In this document: in pieces, positions 16,608 to 26,026 of the stretch | How the letters are laid out: every line of letters begins with the position of its first letter | How positions within the stretch are numbered: position 1 is the stretch's first letter | Assembly: GCA_029974985.1 (NCBI GenBank) | Contig: JARKQC010000320.1 | Location: 1 to 54,824, forward strand | Length of the DNA: 54,824 nt | Direction: 5' to 3' | Origin: Bacteroidota bacterium | GTDB lineage: Bacteria > Bacteroidota > Ignavibacteria > Kapaibacteriales > UBA2268 | Position numbers and translations under genes: made by a program | Notes under the pieces: model-generated | Seen by the model: the letters and a program-made list of their open reading frames with translations, nothing else | Database searches by the model: none | What the model was told of the DNA's origin: nothing

Positions 16608-17348
16608 ATGAAAACAGTTTTAATTATTGGTGCAAGTTCAAAAATAGCAAGTGAAACTGCGAAAATTTTTGCAGAAAAAAATTATAAAATTATTCTTTCA
16701 GGTCGAGATTTACAAAAATTAGATTCTGTTAAAAAAGATATTTTAGCTTACTATCCGCAATCATTTATAGAAAATCATATTATTGATATACTAAATTATA
16801 ATTCTCATAAGGAGTTTTTAAATCAGATAATTAGTCAATATGGTGAAATTGATATTGTCTTAATTGCTTATGGCACACTTGCAAATCAGAAATTAATTGA
16901 AAATGATTTTGAGAAAATAAAAAAAGAATTCGAAATAAATTTACTTTCGATAATTTCTTTAACAACAATTTTCGCTGAATATTTTGAGAAAATGAAAAAA
17001 GGCACAATCGCAGTAATTTCCTCTGTTGCGGGAGACCGTGGAAGGCAAAGTAATTTCATTTATGGCACATCAAAAGGAGCCGTTTCTATTTATCTTCAAG
17101 GATTAAGAAATTGTTTATATAAATCAAATGTTCAGGTTCTTACAATTAAACCGGGATTTGTAGATACACCGATGACAGCAGATATAAATAAAAATTTCCT
17201 TTTTGCACAAGCAAAAGATATTGCTATAGGAATAGTAAAAGCTATTGAAAATAAAAAGGATATAGTATATTTACCCTCTTTTTGGCGTTTAATTATGTTT
17301 ATAATAAAAATTATTCCAGAAAAAATATTCAAAAGGCTTAGTTTATAA
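16608..17348 (+). CDS. DprE2-like short-chain dehydrogenase
   Basis: This is a 246-residue classical SDR. It has the nucleotide site IIGASSKIASE near the N-terminus, a SSVAG catalytic-serine segment and YGTSKGA with the Tyr-x3-Lys pair. The C-terminal tail is hydrophobic and basic, as in DprE2, and could touch the membrane. It would reduce the keto sugar made by the preceding oxidase to polyprenylphosphoryl arabinose, together completing an epimerisation. It starts 3 bp after the oxidase gene. Confidence 0.85.
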   Translation: MKTVLIIGASSKIASETAKIFAEKNYKIILSGRDLQKLDSVKKDILAYYPQSFIENHIIDILNYNSHKEFLNQIISQYGEIDIVLIAYGTLANQKLIENDFEKIKKEFEINLLSIISLTTIFAEYFEKMKKGTIAVISSVAGDRGRQSNFIYGTSKGAVSIYLQGLRNCLYKSNVQVLTIKPGFVDTPMTADINKNFLFAQAKDIAIGIVKAIENKKDIVYLPSFWRLIMFIIKIIPEKIFKRLSL

Positions 17349-17351
17349 TTT

Positions 17352-18443
17352 ATGATAGTTTTTGCAGATGACAATATAGTTTTTTTAAAAGAAATTTTAT
17401 CAAATTATTGTGAATTTCATCAATTTAATGGTAGAAAATTAAATAATAATGATTTGATTAATTCAAAATGCGAAATTCTCTTTACACGCTCTCAAACAAA
17501 AGTAAATAGCGATTTATTAAATAATTCTTCAGTAAAACTTGTTGCTACGGCAACTTCGGGAACTGATCATTTTGATTTAGAGTATTTAAAAAAAAGTAAT
17601 TTAGAGCATTACGATGCAAAAGGCTCTAATGCAAATTCTGTCGCCGAGTATGTAATTTTTTCTATTTTATATTGGAATAATTTATTTAATTTAGATACTA
17701 AAAATCAAACTATTGGAATTGTTGGATTTGGCTCTATTGGTCAAATTGTTGCAAATTACGCATTTCAATTGGGTATGAAAGTATTAATAAACGACCCACC
17801 GTTAAAAAATCAAAATTATAATTTCCCCGAAATTTATCATTACGCTGATTTAGATTCCTTAATTTCTAATTCAGATATTTTAACAAATCATATTCCACTT
17901 AGTTTCGAAGGCGAATATCCAAGTTGTAATTTATTTAATATGAAAAATATGATAAATTTCAAAAAAAATGGTTTGATAATTCATAGTTCTCGAGGAAAAG
18001 TTTTTGATGAAAATACTTTAGAATATCTTAATTTAGAAAAAAAAGCAAGTTTGATTATTGATGTTTGGGAAAACGAACCAGATTTTAATATAAATTTAGC
18101 CACAAAAACCTTGATTGCAAGTCCACACATTGCGGGACATTCTCATAATGGTAAGCTTTTAGGAACTCTTAAAATTATAGAAATTTTTGAAAAATATAGC
18201 TCTATTGAAGTTGACAAAAAGTTAATCTACGATGAATTAAGTAGAAATTCACTTTTTTCGATAAATGATTTTAAAAATCAATTTCACTTAATGAATTCAA
18301 TTAATGAGCGTAGAAAAATTCTTGATGATAATGATATATTCAAAAAAATCATATCTTTAGATAATAAAGATAAAATTATTGAATTTGATAATTTAAGGAA
18401 AAATTATCCTATTAGATACGAATTACTTAGCCCTTTTATCTAA
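17352..18443 (+). CDS. pdxB: Erythronate-4-phosphate dehydrogenase-like (PdxB)
   Basis: This 363-residue D-2-hydroxyacid dehydrogenase has the PdxB pattern: ATATSGTDHFDLEYL, the GSNANSVAEYV segment, the NAD site IGIVGFGSIGQI, the HSSRGKVFDE block, DVWENEPD and SPHIAGHS with the catalytic His. PdxB oxidises 4-phosphoerythronate in the DXP-dependent route to pyridoxal phosphate. It starts 3 bp after the DprE2-like gene, so it shares the transcript, although no metabolic link is obvious. A related sugar-acid substrate cannot be excluded. Its 3' end overlaps the convergent TPR lipoprotein gene by 21 bp. Confidence 0.8.
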   Translation: MIVFADDNIVFLKEILSNYCEFHQFNGRKLNNNDLINSKCEILFTRSQTKVNSDLLNNSSVKLVATATSGTDHFDLEYLKKSNLEHYDAKGSNANSVAEYVIFSILYWNNLFNLDTKNQTIGIVGFGSIGQIVANYAFQLGMKVLINDPPLKNQNYNFPEIYHYADLDSLISNSDILTNHIPLSFEGEYPSCNLFNMKNMINFKKNGLIIHSSRGKVFDENTLEYLNLEKKASLIIDVWENEPDFNINLATKTLIASPHIAGHSHNGKLLGTLKIIEIFEKYSSIEVDKKLIYDELSRNSLFSINDFKNQFHLMNSINERRKILDDNDIFKKIISLDNKDKIIEFDNLRKNYPIRYELLSPFI

Positions 18444-19052
18444 AAAATTACAATTTGCAACTTTCAAATATATTGATTTTGGATTTAACATTTCTAATTT
18501 TGAGAAATAGCTTGCCGCAGTTTTTTTATCATTTTTTTGGCAATAAATCTGCCCTAAACGCACTAATGTTTTTTCTAATACAACTTCTGGCGCATTTTCA
18601 TTAGTTTCGAGTAAGTCAAATATTTTTTTTGCATCGTTCAATTTATTTTGAGATACCATACATTCAGCCATATAAAAATCGCACTCAAAATATAATGAAT
18701 CATTTGTAGATAAGGTACTTTTTAGATTATTTAATTTTTGATAAGCTAACTCGAAATTATTATTATCTAAATCGCTTACGGCTTCTTTAAAAATTTTATT
18801 ATATTCGTTATTATAAGTATTATTTTGAGTGTCGTCTTCACTTTCACTTTCTTTATCAACAATATCTGGTAATTTTATAATAGTTGTATCAATAAATCTA
18901 TTATCTCTAATTAGTGATAAATTGTTTTCTTCACTTTCATTATTATTTTTTTTATCTTTGGTTGCAAAACGAATAGTTGAATTTCTTACTGGATTACAAG
19001 AAATAAAAATTAAAGATAAAGCAAAAAATAGTAAAATCGCTTTTTTATTCAT
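18423..19052 (-). CDS. TPR-repeat lipoprotein
   Basis: This 209-residue lipoprotein has a lipobox (FISC, Cys at about residue 19). A polar linker of about 60 residues rich in Asn, Glu and Asp follows, and then three tetratricopeptide-like repeats (from about residue 85: FKEAVSDLDNNNFELAYQKL and on). It probably serves as an envelope scaffold, reminiscent of BamD or CpoB but too short for either. It is the last gene of an operon with the LolA-like and DUF3108 genes (6-bp spacing). Function is not assigned. Confidence 0.75.
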   Translation of the reverse strand: MNKKAILLFFALSLIFISCNPVRNSTIRFATKDKKNNNESEENNLSLIRDNRFIDTTIIKLPDIVDKESESEDDTQNNTYNNEYNKIFKEAVSDLDNNNFELAYQKLNNLKSTLSTNDSLYFECDFYMAECMVSQNKLNDAKKIFDLLETNENAPEVVLEKTLVRLGQIYCQKNDKKTAASYFSKLEMLNPKSIYLKVANCNFLDKRAK

Positions 19053-19058
19053 AATAAA

Positions 19059-19676
19059 TTATCTCAAATCAATAATTTCTACATTTTCGGGAACTTTAAA
19101 ATCAAATCTATTATCGTCAATATTTGTGTTTAACTTTAAATTAGAAATTTTCCAGCTTTCTTCATTATAATTACTAACAATCACAACGTTACTAATATTT
19201 AGATTATTTGTATTAATGCTAATTTTAATTTTTGAAATATCACTTTGATTACTATTTTTAGGTATAAGTTCTAAAATTGTACTCGATTCATTATTAGAAA
19301 TTTGATTTTTATATAGTTTTTCAGCTTTAAAATCTTCTGTAAATTGAAAAAAGATTTTCTCAATAGAAATTGACTCATTATTATCATCATAATTACTAAT
19401 AATAACGCTATTATTAGTGGGTGAATAATTCCAAATTGTTTTATTATTACAATAAATAATTTTATTTCCAAATGATAAAATATATTTATTACCTTTTTTG
19501 GCGTTTAATTGTCCTTTTATAAAAGTATTTTCATTTAATGTGAAATTCAATGAAATAGTTTGAAGTTCAGCATATTGTTTTTTTAATTTTTCAAATATTT
19601 TGTCTTTATCTTGCTGAGCATTTACACTATTTATAAATATCATTAATAAAATCAATATATTAATACTTGTTTTCAT
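19059..19676 (-). CDS. LolA-like outer-membrane lipoprotein carrier
   Basis: This 205-residue protein has a signal peptide (about 20 residues, ending SVNAQ). A beta-rich body follows with the LolA pattern: an opening helix KKQYAELQTISLNFTL, then alternating strands around GNKIIYCNNKTIWNYSP, which matches the LolA D/N-G-K-T-x-W-x-Y-x-P motif. LolA shuttles lipoproteins across the periplasm. It sits between the DUF3108 gene (12 bp) and the TPR lipoprotein gene (6 bp), fitting an envelope-assembly operon. The sequence is divergent, so an unrelated lipid-binding role is possible. Confidence 0.72.
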   Translation of the reverse strand: MKTSINILILLMIFINSVNAQQDKDKIFEKLKKQYAELQTISLNFTLNENTFIKGQLNAKKGNKYILSFGNKIIYCNNKTIWNYSPTNNSVIISNYDDNNESISIEKIFFQFTEDFKAEKLYKNQISNNESSTILELIPKNSNQSDISKIKISINTNNLNISNVVIVSNYNEESWKISNLKLNTNIDDNRFDFKVPENVEIIDLR

Positions 19677-19688
19677 ATCAAAATTTCC

Positions 19689-20519
19689 TTATTTAATTTT
19701 TGAATTTAAAGCACCTCGTAATCCAGAATAAGCAGTTAATTTTGCTTCGATATATCCAATTGGAATTTTTGTAGCTACTTTTACCGGGATTTTTCTATCA
19801 TCATCAGAAAGCCAAATCAATATAGTGCCTTCGCTTTTAAAAAGCCCTCCCTGCGTAATCAAAGGCTCGACAACTACACATTTGAATTTGCCTGCATCGA
19901 CAGAAACAATATCTTTACCTCTTATTTTTACCCCTAATGTATATGTTGTATCATCAACAAAATTTGGTAAATAAAAAATTGTATCTTTTGAAAATGAGCC
20001 AATATTTAAAGTACGAACATAAAAAAATGCAGACACAATATCGTGAACATATTCGGGAATTTTAATAGTTTTATCACCTTTTTTAACTATCAGATTCTCG
20101 TGGTCGAAATATGCTTTTGAATCTCTTTTGTAATTACCTTCGCGAATTCTTTGCTCAAATTCCCAAGGGAAAATACCAGCAACATCAATCACTGTGCGAT
20201 ACTGGTCTCTTACGCGATATAGCCAATCTAATGATTCGAGTGATTTAACTTGAAAACGAATATCATAGCATTTTCGCCCATCACGCATCACGGGTTCGGG
20301 CAAAATATTAAAATAAGCAGTTCCAGCAGTTATAAATTTATAACCCACTTTATATTCAAGTTTTTCGCCAAAACCAAAAGCATTATTTTCGACATAACGG
20401 TATAACTTCTTTTTATTATCCTGTGCATCAGAAAAATAAATAAAAGATGTAACTGAAATAAGAATAATTATAAATGTATAATATTTCTTTTTTATGATAT
20501 TTTTTAATGTATTTTGCAT
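19689..20519 (-). CDS. DUF3108 exported protein
   Basis: This is a 276-residue protein from the ATG at 20519, which has GGAAAG just upstream; a TTG 21 bp earlier is less likely. A signal peptide or anchor (about residues 10-30) is followed by a beta-rich domain with the DUF3108 pattern: FGFGEKLEYKVGYKFITAGTA, then a Tyr-Asp-Arg-rich centre and the C-terminal GTILIWLSDDDRKIPVKV. Members of this family lie in the periplasm and have no known biochemical role. It is the first gene of the three-gene envelope operon. Confidence 0.8.
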   Translation of the reverse strand: MQNTLKNIIKKKYYTFIIILISVTSFIYFSDAQDNKKKLYRYVENNAFGFGEKLEYKVGYKFITAGTAYFNILPEPVMRDGRKCYDIRFQVKSLESLDWLYRVRDQYRTVIDVAGIFPWEFEQRIREGNYKRDSKAYFDHENLIVKKGDKTIKIPEYVHDIVSAFFYVRTLNIGSFSKDTIFYLPNFVDDTTYTLGVKIRGKDIVSVDAGKFKCVVVEPLITQGGLFKSEGTILIWLSDDDRKIPVKVATKIPIGYIEAKLTAYSGLRGALNSKIK

Positions 20520-20629
20520 TTTCTTTCCAATTTTATTCAAAAATACTTGAAAATTCTTAATTATTTGATTATTTTTATAAAATATAATTTACCAAAATAA
20601 ATATTCTATAAATTAGACGGAATTATTAT

Positions 20630-21526
20630 ATGAAAGTTGCCGATGCTCATTGCGATACTCTTACTAAATACCCAACAAATTTTCTTTACGACCAAAATGC
20701 TCATTGGAATATTGATAAATTTAAAATTTCTAATGGTTTGCTCCAATATTTTGCAATATTTACGCCACCAGATTATGCTGGAGATTCGGCACTAAAATAT
20801 GCAGTAAATTCGATTGGAAATTTTATTAAAAATTCTAATAATGAAATTCAATTAATTGAAAAAAAAGATGATTTTGATGAAAATAAAATCAATATCTTAC
20901 TTTCTTTAGAAGGCGCCTCGCCAATAATTAACGATATAAATAATCTTTATGCGTTTTATAAACTTGGCATTCGGGCAATGGGGCTAACTTGGAATCATCG
21001 AAATTTTGTAGCTGACGGTATTAATAATGATTATGGATTAACAAGTTTCGGCATAGAAGTTATTAAAGAGATGGAAAATATTAATATGATTATTGATGTA
21101 TCTCATTTAAATAAAAATGGTTTTAATGATGTCGTATATCACACTACAAAACCTTTCATAGCATCGCATTCAAATTCGAGATTTATTTTCGATAATAAGC
21201 GTAACTTATATGATGACCAAATTTTGGAAATTATTAGTCGAAAAGGCTTTATTGGAATTAATTTTTACTCTCAATTTATTTCAGATAAATCAAATGACTT
21301 AAAATTAGAACTTCTTCGACATATTGAGCATATACTAAAATTAGGCGGTGAAAATGTACTCGGTATGGGTGCTGATTTTGATGGAATTGATAGCACGCCT
21401 TTCGAAGATGCGGCATCCTATCCTGAATTAATTTCTCTTTTAGCTAACGAGCTAAAACTCGAAAATGCGTTAATTGAAAAAATTATGTACAAAAATTTAT
21501 TAAATTTTACTTTGAAATCTATTTAA
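20630..21526 (+). CDS. Membrane dipeptidase-like (peptidase M19)
   Basis: This 298-residue zinc dipeptidase of the renal-dipeptidase family has the metal ligands in place: His7 and Asp9 in DAHCDT, Glu in SLEGASPI, His in IDVSHLN and SHSNSR, and the GMGADFDGID loop. No signal peptide is present, so the enzyme appears cytoplasmic. It would hydrolyse L,D- or D-containing dipeptides, possibly from peptidoglycan turnover. At 298 residues it is shorter than most members. It precedes a T9SS-secreted protein by 19 bp, probably in one transcript. Confidence 0.9.
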   Translation: MKVADAHCDTLTKYPTNFLYDQNAHWNIDKFKISNGLLQYFAIFTPPDYAGDSALKYAVNSIGNFIKNSNNEIQLIEKKDDFDENKINILLSLEGASPIINDINNLYAFYKLGIRAMGLTWNHRNFVADGINNDYGLTSFGIEVIKEMENINMIIDVSHLNKNGFNDVVYHTTKPFIASHSNSRFIFDNKRNLYDDQILEIISRKGFIGINFYSQFISDKSNDLKLELLRHIEHILKLGGENVLGMGADFDGIDSTPFEDAASYPELISLLANELKLENALIEKIMYKNLLNFTLKSI

Positions 21527-21545
21527 ATATAAACGAGGTTAAAAA

Positions 21546-24146
21546 ATGAGATTTGTTGGATATTTGATTTTTGCTTTTTTTCAAATGTCTTTATTTGTGT
21601 CTGCTCAAAATACTATTTTTAATAAACACAGTAAAGAAGAAGACCCCGAATTTCATCGCCAACGAAAAGCTTGGCTTCGAGATATGCATAGAACAGAACC
21701 AGGTGTAAATTATAAAGTTCTTCAAAATGAAATTCTACAAAAAAAAATGTCATTAATGAATAAAGTTAGAAAAAATACAGATTTATCCGAACTACAAAAA
21801 TATGTTTCGGATAATGGTAAAGTTTCTGGCGTGTGGAAAGAGCGTGGTAGTAAAAATCAATCTGGGCGTATTCATACTGCAGATGTTGATTTAATTAATA
21901 ATGTAGTTTATGCCGCATCTTCGGGCGGCAATGTGTGGCGAAGTAATCTTAATGGTGATAATTGGGAATGTTTAAATAATTCAGCTCAATTTGATATACA
22001 AAATATTAAAGTGGAAATTATTAATAATACTAAACGGATTATTGTATTCGACGCTTCGTATTTATATTATTCCGACAACGAAGGCTTTACTTGGGAAAAA
22101 GCCAAAGGTTTGGAAATTGTTGCAAATTGGGGAAATATTATGCGTGGAATGGTAATAAATGATAATAATTCCCTTAGAATATATGTTCTTACAAACGAAT
22201 GGGACTACGACGCTTGGGTACAAATCAGGAGTTTATATTTTTCTAATGATAATGGGCAAACATTTGAAAAGGTTTTATCTGTATCAAATACTGATAATAT
22301 TGATATTTGGGGCTATCAAAAAAGTATTGGAGAACATTTTGAACCAGAATATTCTAATAATTTCAATAAACTTATTTTTGTTCACCAAGATTCAATTTTT
22401 AGTGTTGTAGGGACTAATGTTAATTTATTAAATGTTTGTAGTGATATTAAAAATTCTAATCCATCAAGAATTAGAATTGCTGGTACTAATATTAAAGACC
22501 AAATTTATCTTTATATTAATGTAACTGACAAGCAAACTAATAAGTTAAATATATTTTATACCGATGATTTTGGAAAAAATCTTCAATTCAAGACTCAATC
22601 ACCAACGACATATTTTATGAATAATAGTTTTGGTATTTCTAAGATAAATCCAAATTTTGCTATGATAGGTGGTGTCGAAGGATATACTACTGATGATTTT
22701 GGAAAAAATTGGAAAAAAATTAATGGCTGGGGTGAATATTATCAAGACCCACAAAATAAATTACACGCTGATATACCGGGTGTATCGAGTTTTAGAACAG
22801 ACAAAGATAAAGAATTTTTCTTAATCTGTACCGATGGGGGTATTTATAAAACTAAGGAAAATTTTTTAGTTGATAATCTATCACTTTCGGGTTTAAATGT
22901 ATCTCAATATTATTCAATTTATACATATTACGATAATAATGAGGAGATTATTTTAGCTGGTTCGCAGGATCAAGGTTTTCAAGTAAGTGAGAATTTTAGT
23001 GATAGATTGCTCAATTTTACACAAACAATTAGCGGTGATTATGGCTCGCTTAGCTCTGGGAATGGTGGAAAATCATTGTGGTGTGTTTATCCGGGATTTG
23101 CTATGTTTTATACAGATATAAATTTTCCTCAAAATCGTTTTGATTGGTATTTTACTGGCTCTTATACTGATAGAGTATGGATGCCTCCAATAGTTGCTGT
23201 TCCCGGTAGCCCTAACATTGCATATTGTGCGTCTGGCGGCACTCCTATTGGTAGTAAAATTACAAAGCTAAATTATTCAAATTATAAAATTAGTCCTAAT
23301 GAATTGCCATATCGTTTCGATGCAAATGATGCTGAAAACGATGTTAGCGCACTTGGTATTTCAGAAATAAATCCAGAATATCTTTATGCAGCTACAAAAA
23401 TAGGGAAATTTTATAGCTCTACCGATGCGGGAAATACTTGGAAAGAAACTCCAAATTTCGGAGCGCCGGGATATAACTATTTACACGGAACTTGTATTTT
23501 GGCTTCAAAAAAGGATTTGGGAACTGTATATGTTACTGGTAGTGGATACTCATCACCAGCAATTTTTGTTTCTTATGATAATGGGCAAAATTTCGAAGCT
23601 ATCGAAGGACTTCCCCCCTGTTTAGTATATCAAATTGATTTAACCCCAGAAGAAGATGTAATATTTGCGGCAACAAGTATTGGTCCATATTTATATATAA
23701 AAAATCATAAACGTTGGTATGACATCGCTGGTCCAGACGCACCCGACCAAAACTATTGGAGTGTTAACTATTTGCCTTGGAAAAAAACAGTACGCTTTGC
23801 AACTTATGGTAGAGGAATTTGGGATTTTGAAATTGAAAATCTTGTTACAAATGTTAAAGATGATGAGCTTAATAGCGATATTTCTGAATTAACAGCTTAT
23901 CCAAATCCAGCAACTGATGTTTTAAATATCAGTTTTAATGCAAATATTGGTGAGTTCGCAGATCTAAAAATTGTTGATATTGATGGAAAACTAATTCATA
24001 ATTGTTTTGAAAATACTGTAATAAGCAAAAACAATAATATTAGTCTCAACTTAAATAATTTTAAAAATATAGTTTCTGGTACTTACTTAGTAATGCTAAC
24101 AACAAATAATATGCTTAAATATAAAAAAATCAATATTATTAGGTAA
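21546..24146 (+). CDS. T9SS-secreted sortilin/BNR-type beta-propeller protein
   Basis: This 866-residue protein has a signal peptide (about 1-20, VSAQ). A large middle region carries BNR/Asp-box-like repeats: YYSDNEGFTWEKA, YFSNDNGQTF, YTTDDFGKNWKK, YSSTDAGNTWKE and FVSYDNGQNFE. These are typical of sortilin-like or glycoside-hydrolase-like propellers. The last 80 residues are a Por sorting domain opening with AYPNPATDVLNISF and ending KINIIR, so it is exported by the type IX system and anchored at the surface. No catalytic residues are recognised. A polysaccharide- or protein-binding role is inference. Confidence 0.85.
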   Translation: MRFVGYLIFAFFQMSLFVSAQNTIFNKHSKEEDPEFHRQRKAWLRDMHRTEPGVNYKVLQNEILQKKMSLMNKVRKNTDLSELQKYVSDNGKVSGVWKERGSKNQSGRIHTADVDLINNVVYAASSGGNVWRSNLNGDNWECLNNSAQFDIQNIKVEIINNTKRIIVFDASYLYYSDNEGFTWEKAKGLEIVANWGNIMRGMVINDNNSLRIYVLTNEWDYDAWVQIRSLYFSNDNGQTFEKVLSVSNTDNIDIWGYQKSIGEHFEPEYSNNFNKLIFVHQDSIFSVVGTNVNLLNVCSDIKNSNPSRIRIAGTNIKDQIYLYINVTDKQTNKLNIFYTDDFGKNLQFKTQSPTTYFMNNSFGISKINPNFAMIGGVEGYTTDDFGKNWKKINGWGEYYQDPQNKLHADIPGVSSFRTDKDKEFFLICTDGGIYKTKENFLVDNLSLSGLNVSQYYSIYTYYDNNEEIILAGSQDQGFQVSENFSDRLLNFTQTISGDYGSLSSGNGGKSLWCVYPGFAMFYTDINFPQNRFDWYFTGSYTDRVWMPPIVAVPGSPNIAYCASGGTPIGSKITKLNYSNYKISPNELPYRFDANDAENDVSALGISEINPEYLYAATKIGKFYSSTDAGNTWKETPNFGAPGYNYLHGTCILASKKDLGTVYVTGSGYSSPAIFVSYDNGQNFEAIEGLPPCLVYQIDLTPEEDVIFAATSIGPYLYIKNHKRWYDIAGPDAPDQNYWSVNYLPWKKTVRFATYGRGIWDFEIENLVTNVKDDELNSDISELTAYPNPATDVLNISFNANIGEFADLKIVDIDGKLIHNCFENTVISKNNNISLNLNNFKNIVSGTYLVMLTTNNMLKYKKINIIR

Positions 24147-24223
24147 AAACCACATTTTTTAATATATGAAAAATGATTATTTTAGTAATTAATTAACTTA
24201 TGTATTATTAATTTTTAAGTTCT

Positions 24224-24724
24224 ATGAAAAAATTTAGTGTTATTATTCTTCTTATTCTTTTTATGGCTATTGATTTATTTAGCCAAGGACCAAAAGGAAA
24301 AGATTTTGGTTTTGGTATTATTCTTGGTGACCCTACGGGTCTTACTGGAAAAATTTGGACAAGTCGAGAGAATGCAGTAGCTTTAAGCGTTGGTAATTCA
24401 TATTTTGGTTCATTAAGAATCACAGGCGATTATCTTTGGCATTTTAATTCTTTTAATTCAAAATTTGTTACTTTGTATGCTGGTCCAGGTGGAGTAGTTG
24501 GTTTTGGTGAGAGCGGTGGTTGGTATTATAAAGATAAAAAAGGTGGATATTGGTATCGCTCCGACAAGGGTATTGGAATTGGAGTTAGAGGGATTTTTGG
24601 AATTAATGTTATTCCTAAAAATTCACCATTGGAATTTTTTGCTGAAATTGGTGCATTAGTTGGTGTAATTCCATCTTTTGGTTCGAGTGCAGAGGGTTCG
24701 ATAGGTATTAGATTTTATCCATAA
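24224..24724 (+). CDS. Small exported, probably outer-membrane protein
   Basis: This 166-residue protein has a signal peptide (about 1-20, LFSQ). The mature part is rich in Gly and aromatic residues in alternating pattern (FGFGIILGDPTGLTGKIW, VTLYAGPGGVVGFGE, SIGIRFYP at the C-terminus). The terminal aromatic and strand pattern suit a small beta-barrel. No specific family is recognised. It is followed by a bidirectional terminator. Confidence 0.6.
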   Translation: MKKFSVIILLILFMAIDLFSQGPKGKDFGFGIILGDPTGLTGKIWTSRENAVALSVGNSYFGSLRITGDYLWHFNSFNSKFVTLYAGPGGVVGFGESGGWYYKDKKGGYWYRSDKGIGIGVRGIFGINVIPKNSPLEFFAEIGALVGVIPSFGSSAEGSIGIRFYP

Positions 24725-24744
24725 AATATAGTTGATTTTTTGAA

Positions 24745-24786
24745 ATAGGAGGCTAAAAAAAATCAAGCCTCCTATTCAATTTTTTC
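24745..24786. terminator. Bidirectional terminator between convergent genes
   Basis: Arms 24745-24753 and 24767-24775 (GGAGG/CCTCC core) form a perfect 9-bp stem with a 13-nt A-rich loop. A T-rich run follows on the plus strand. It serves the small exported protein gene and possibly the convergent acyl-CoA dehydrogenase gene. Confidence 0.8.
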
Positions 24787-24792
24787 GATAAA

Positions 24793-25950
24793 TTATGAAT
24801 AAGCCGCAATACCAGTAATATACTGCCCTAAAATTAATGTGTGAATATCGTGTGTTCCCTCATAAGTTTTTACAGACTCAAGATTTGCAGAATGTCGCAT
24901 AACGGGATATTCATTCAAAATACCATTAGCACCGTGAATATCACGAGAAATTCTTGCACATTCGAGAGCAATATGTACATTATTACGCTTTGCAAATGAA
25001 ACGTGTTGGGGAGTTGCTTTGCCGGAATCCATCAACTGAGCTAATCTAAAATTCACAAGCTGAGCTTTTGTTATTTCAGTCATCATATATACTAATTTTT
25101 CTTGAACTAATTGAAACGAAGCGATAGGTTTATCAAATTGTATTCTTGATTTTGCATATTCTACAGCAGATTCATAAACTGCAATAGCCGCACCAATAGC
25201 ACCCCATGCAATTCCGTATCTTGCTTGTGTTAAACAGCTTAATGGTCCCTTTAAACCAGTGATATTTAATCTATTTGACTCAGGTATTTCGCAGTCTTGA
25301 AAAATCAATTCAGAAGTTACCGATGCTCTTAATGAATGCTTTCCTTTCATTTCTGGAGCAGTAAATCCGGGCGTACCCTTTTCTACCAAAAATCCATTTA
25401 CTTCGCCGTCGAGCTTTGCCCAAACGACAGCTACATCAGCAACTGTTCCGTTTGTAATCCACATTTTTGCCCCATTTAGTAAATATCCTTTCTCTGTTTT
25501 TACGGCGTTAGTAATCATTCCCGAGGGATTCGAGCCATAGTCGGGTTCAGTAAGTCCGAAGCAGCCGATTGCTTCAGTACTTGCTAATTTTGGCAACCAT
25601 TTATTTTTTTGTTCTTCGGAACCATATTTAAAAATTGGAAACATTACAAGCGAACTTTGAACAGAAGCAAAAGACCTAACAGCCGAATCCCCTCTTTCGA
25701 GTTCCTGCATTGCCAGACCATACATAAGATAATCCGCTCCAGCACAATTATACTTTTCGGGCAAAGTAATTCCAAAAACGCCTAATTCTGCAAGTTTTTT
25801 TGTAATTTCCGATGGATAAGTTCCATTACTAAAATGATTTTCAATTATTGGTATAATTTCGCTATCAACAAAATTTCGGAGTGTATCCACAAATAATCTT
25901 TGTTCGTCATTTAGTAACTCTCTTATATTATAGAAATCTGTAATATTCAT
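24793..25950 (-). CDS. Glutaryl-CoA dehydrogenase-like acyl-CoA dehydrogenase
   Basis: This 385-residue FAD enzyme is of the acyl-CoA dehydrogenase fold. The sequence follows glutaryl-CoA dehydrogenase rather than the medium- or short-chain enzymes: the Arg-containing segment AVRSFASVQSSLVM, CFGLTEPDYGSNP, RYGIAWGAIGAA, SRIQFDKPIASFQLVQ, and the catalytic-Glu motif YEGTHDIH followed by LGQYITGIAAY. It would oxidise and possibly decarboxylate glutaryl-CoA to crotonyl-CoA in lysine or tryptophan breakdown. No electron-transfer flavoprotein or partner genes are adjacent. It diverges from nusA. Confidence 0.88.
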   Translation of the reverse strand: MNITDFYNIRELLNDEQRLFVDTLRNFVDSEIIPIIENHFSNGTYPSEITKKLAELGVFGITLPEKYNCAGADYLMYGLAMQELERGDSAVRSFASVQSSLVMFPIFKYGSEEQKNKWLPKLASTEAIGCFGLTEPDYGSNPSGMITNAVKTEKGYLLNGAKMWITNGTVADVAVVWAKLDGEVNGFLVEKGTPGFTAPEMKGKHSLRASVTSELIFQDCEIPESNRLNITGLKGPLSCLTQARYGIAWGAIGAAIAVYESAVEYAKSRIQFDKPIASFQLVQEKLVYMMTEITKAQLVNFRLAQLMDSGKATPQHVSFAKRNNVHIALECARISRDIHGANGILNEYPVMRHSANLESVKTYEGTHDIHTLILGQYITGIAAYS

Positions 25951-25987
25951 ATTTATTTCTTAAAATATTAATTAAAAAAATTATATA

Positions 25988-25995
25988 CAAAAATA
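25988..25995 (-). promoter_or_regulatory. Candidate -7 box for the acyl-CoA dehydrogenase gene
   Basis: The minus strand reads TATTTTTG, 38 bp before the start codon. No clear TTG occurs at the expected upstream distance. Confidence 0.35.
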
Positions 25996-26026
25996 AGTAT
26001 AAAATCGTTGTAATATTAATAAATTC

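Noticed and set aside
16870..16890. TGGCACACTTGCA as a sigma-54 promoter
   Set aside because: Spacing is too short and it lies within the DprE2-like coding sequence.
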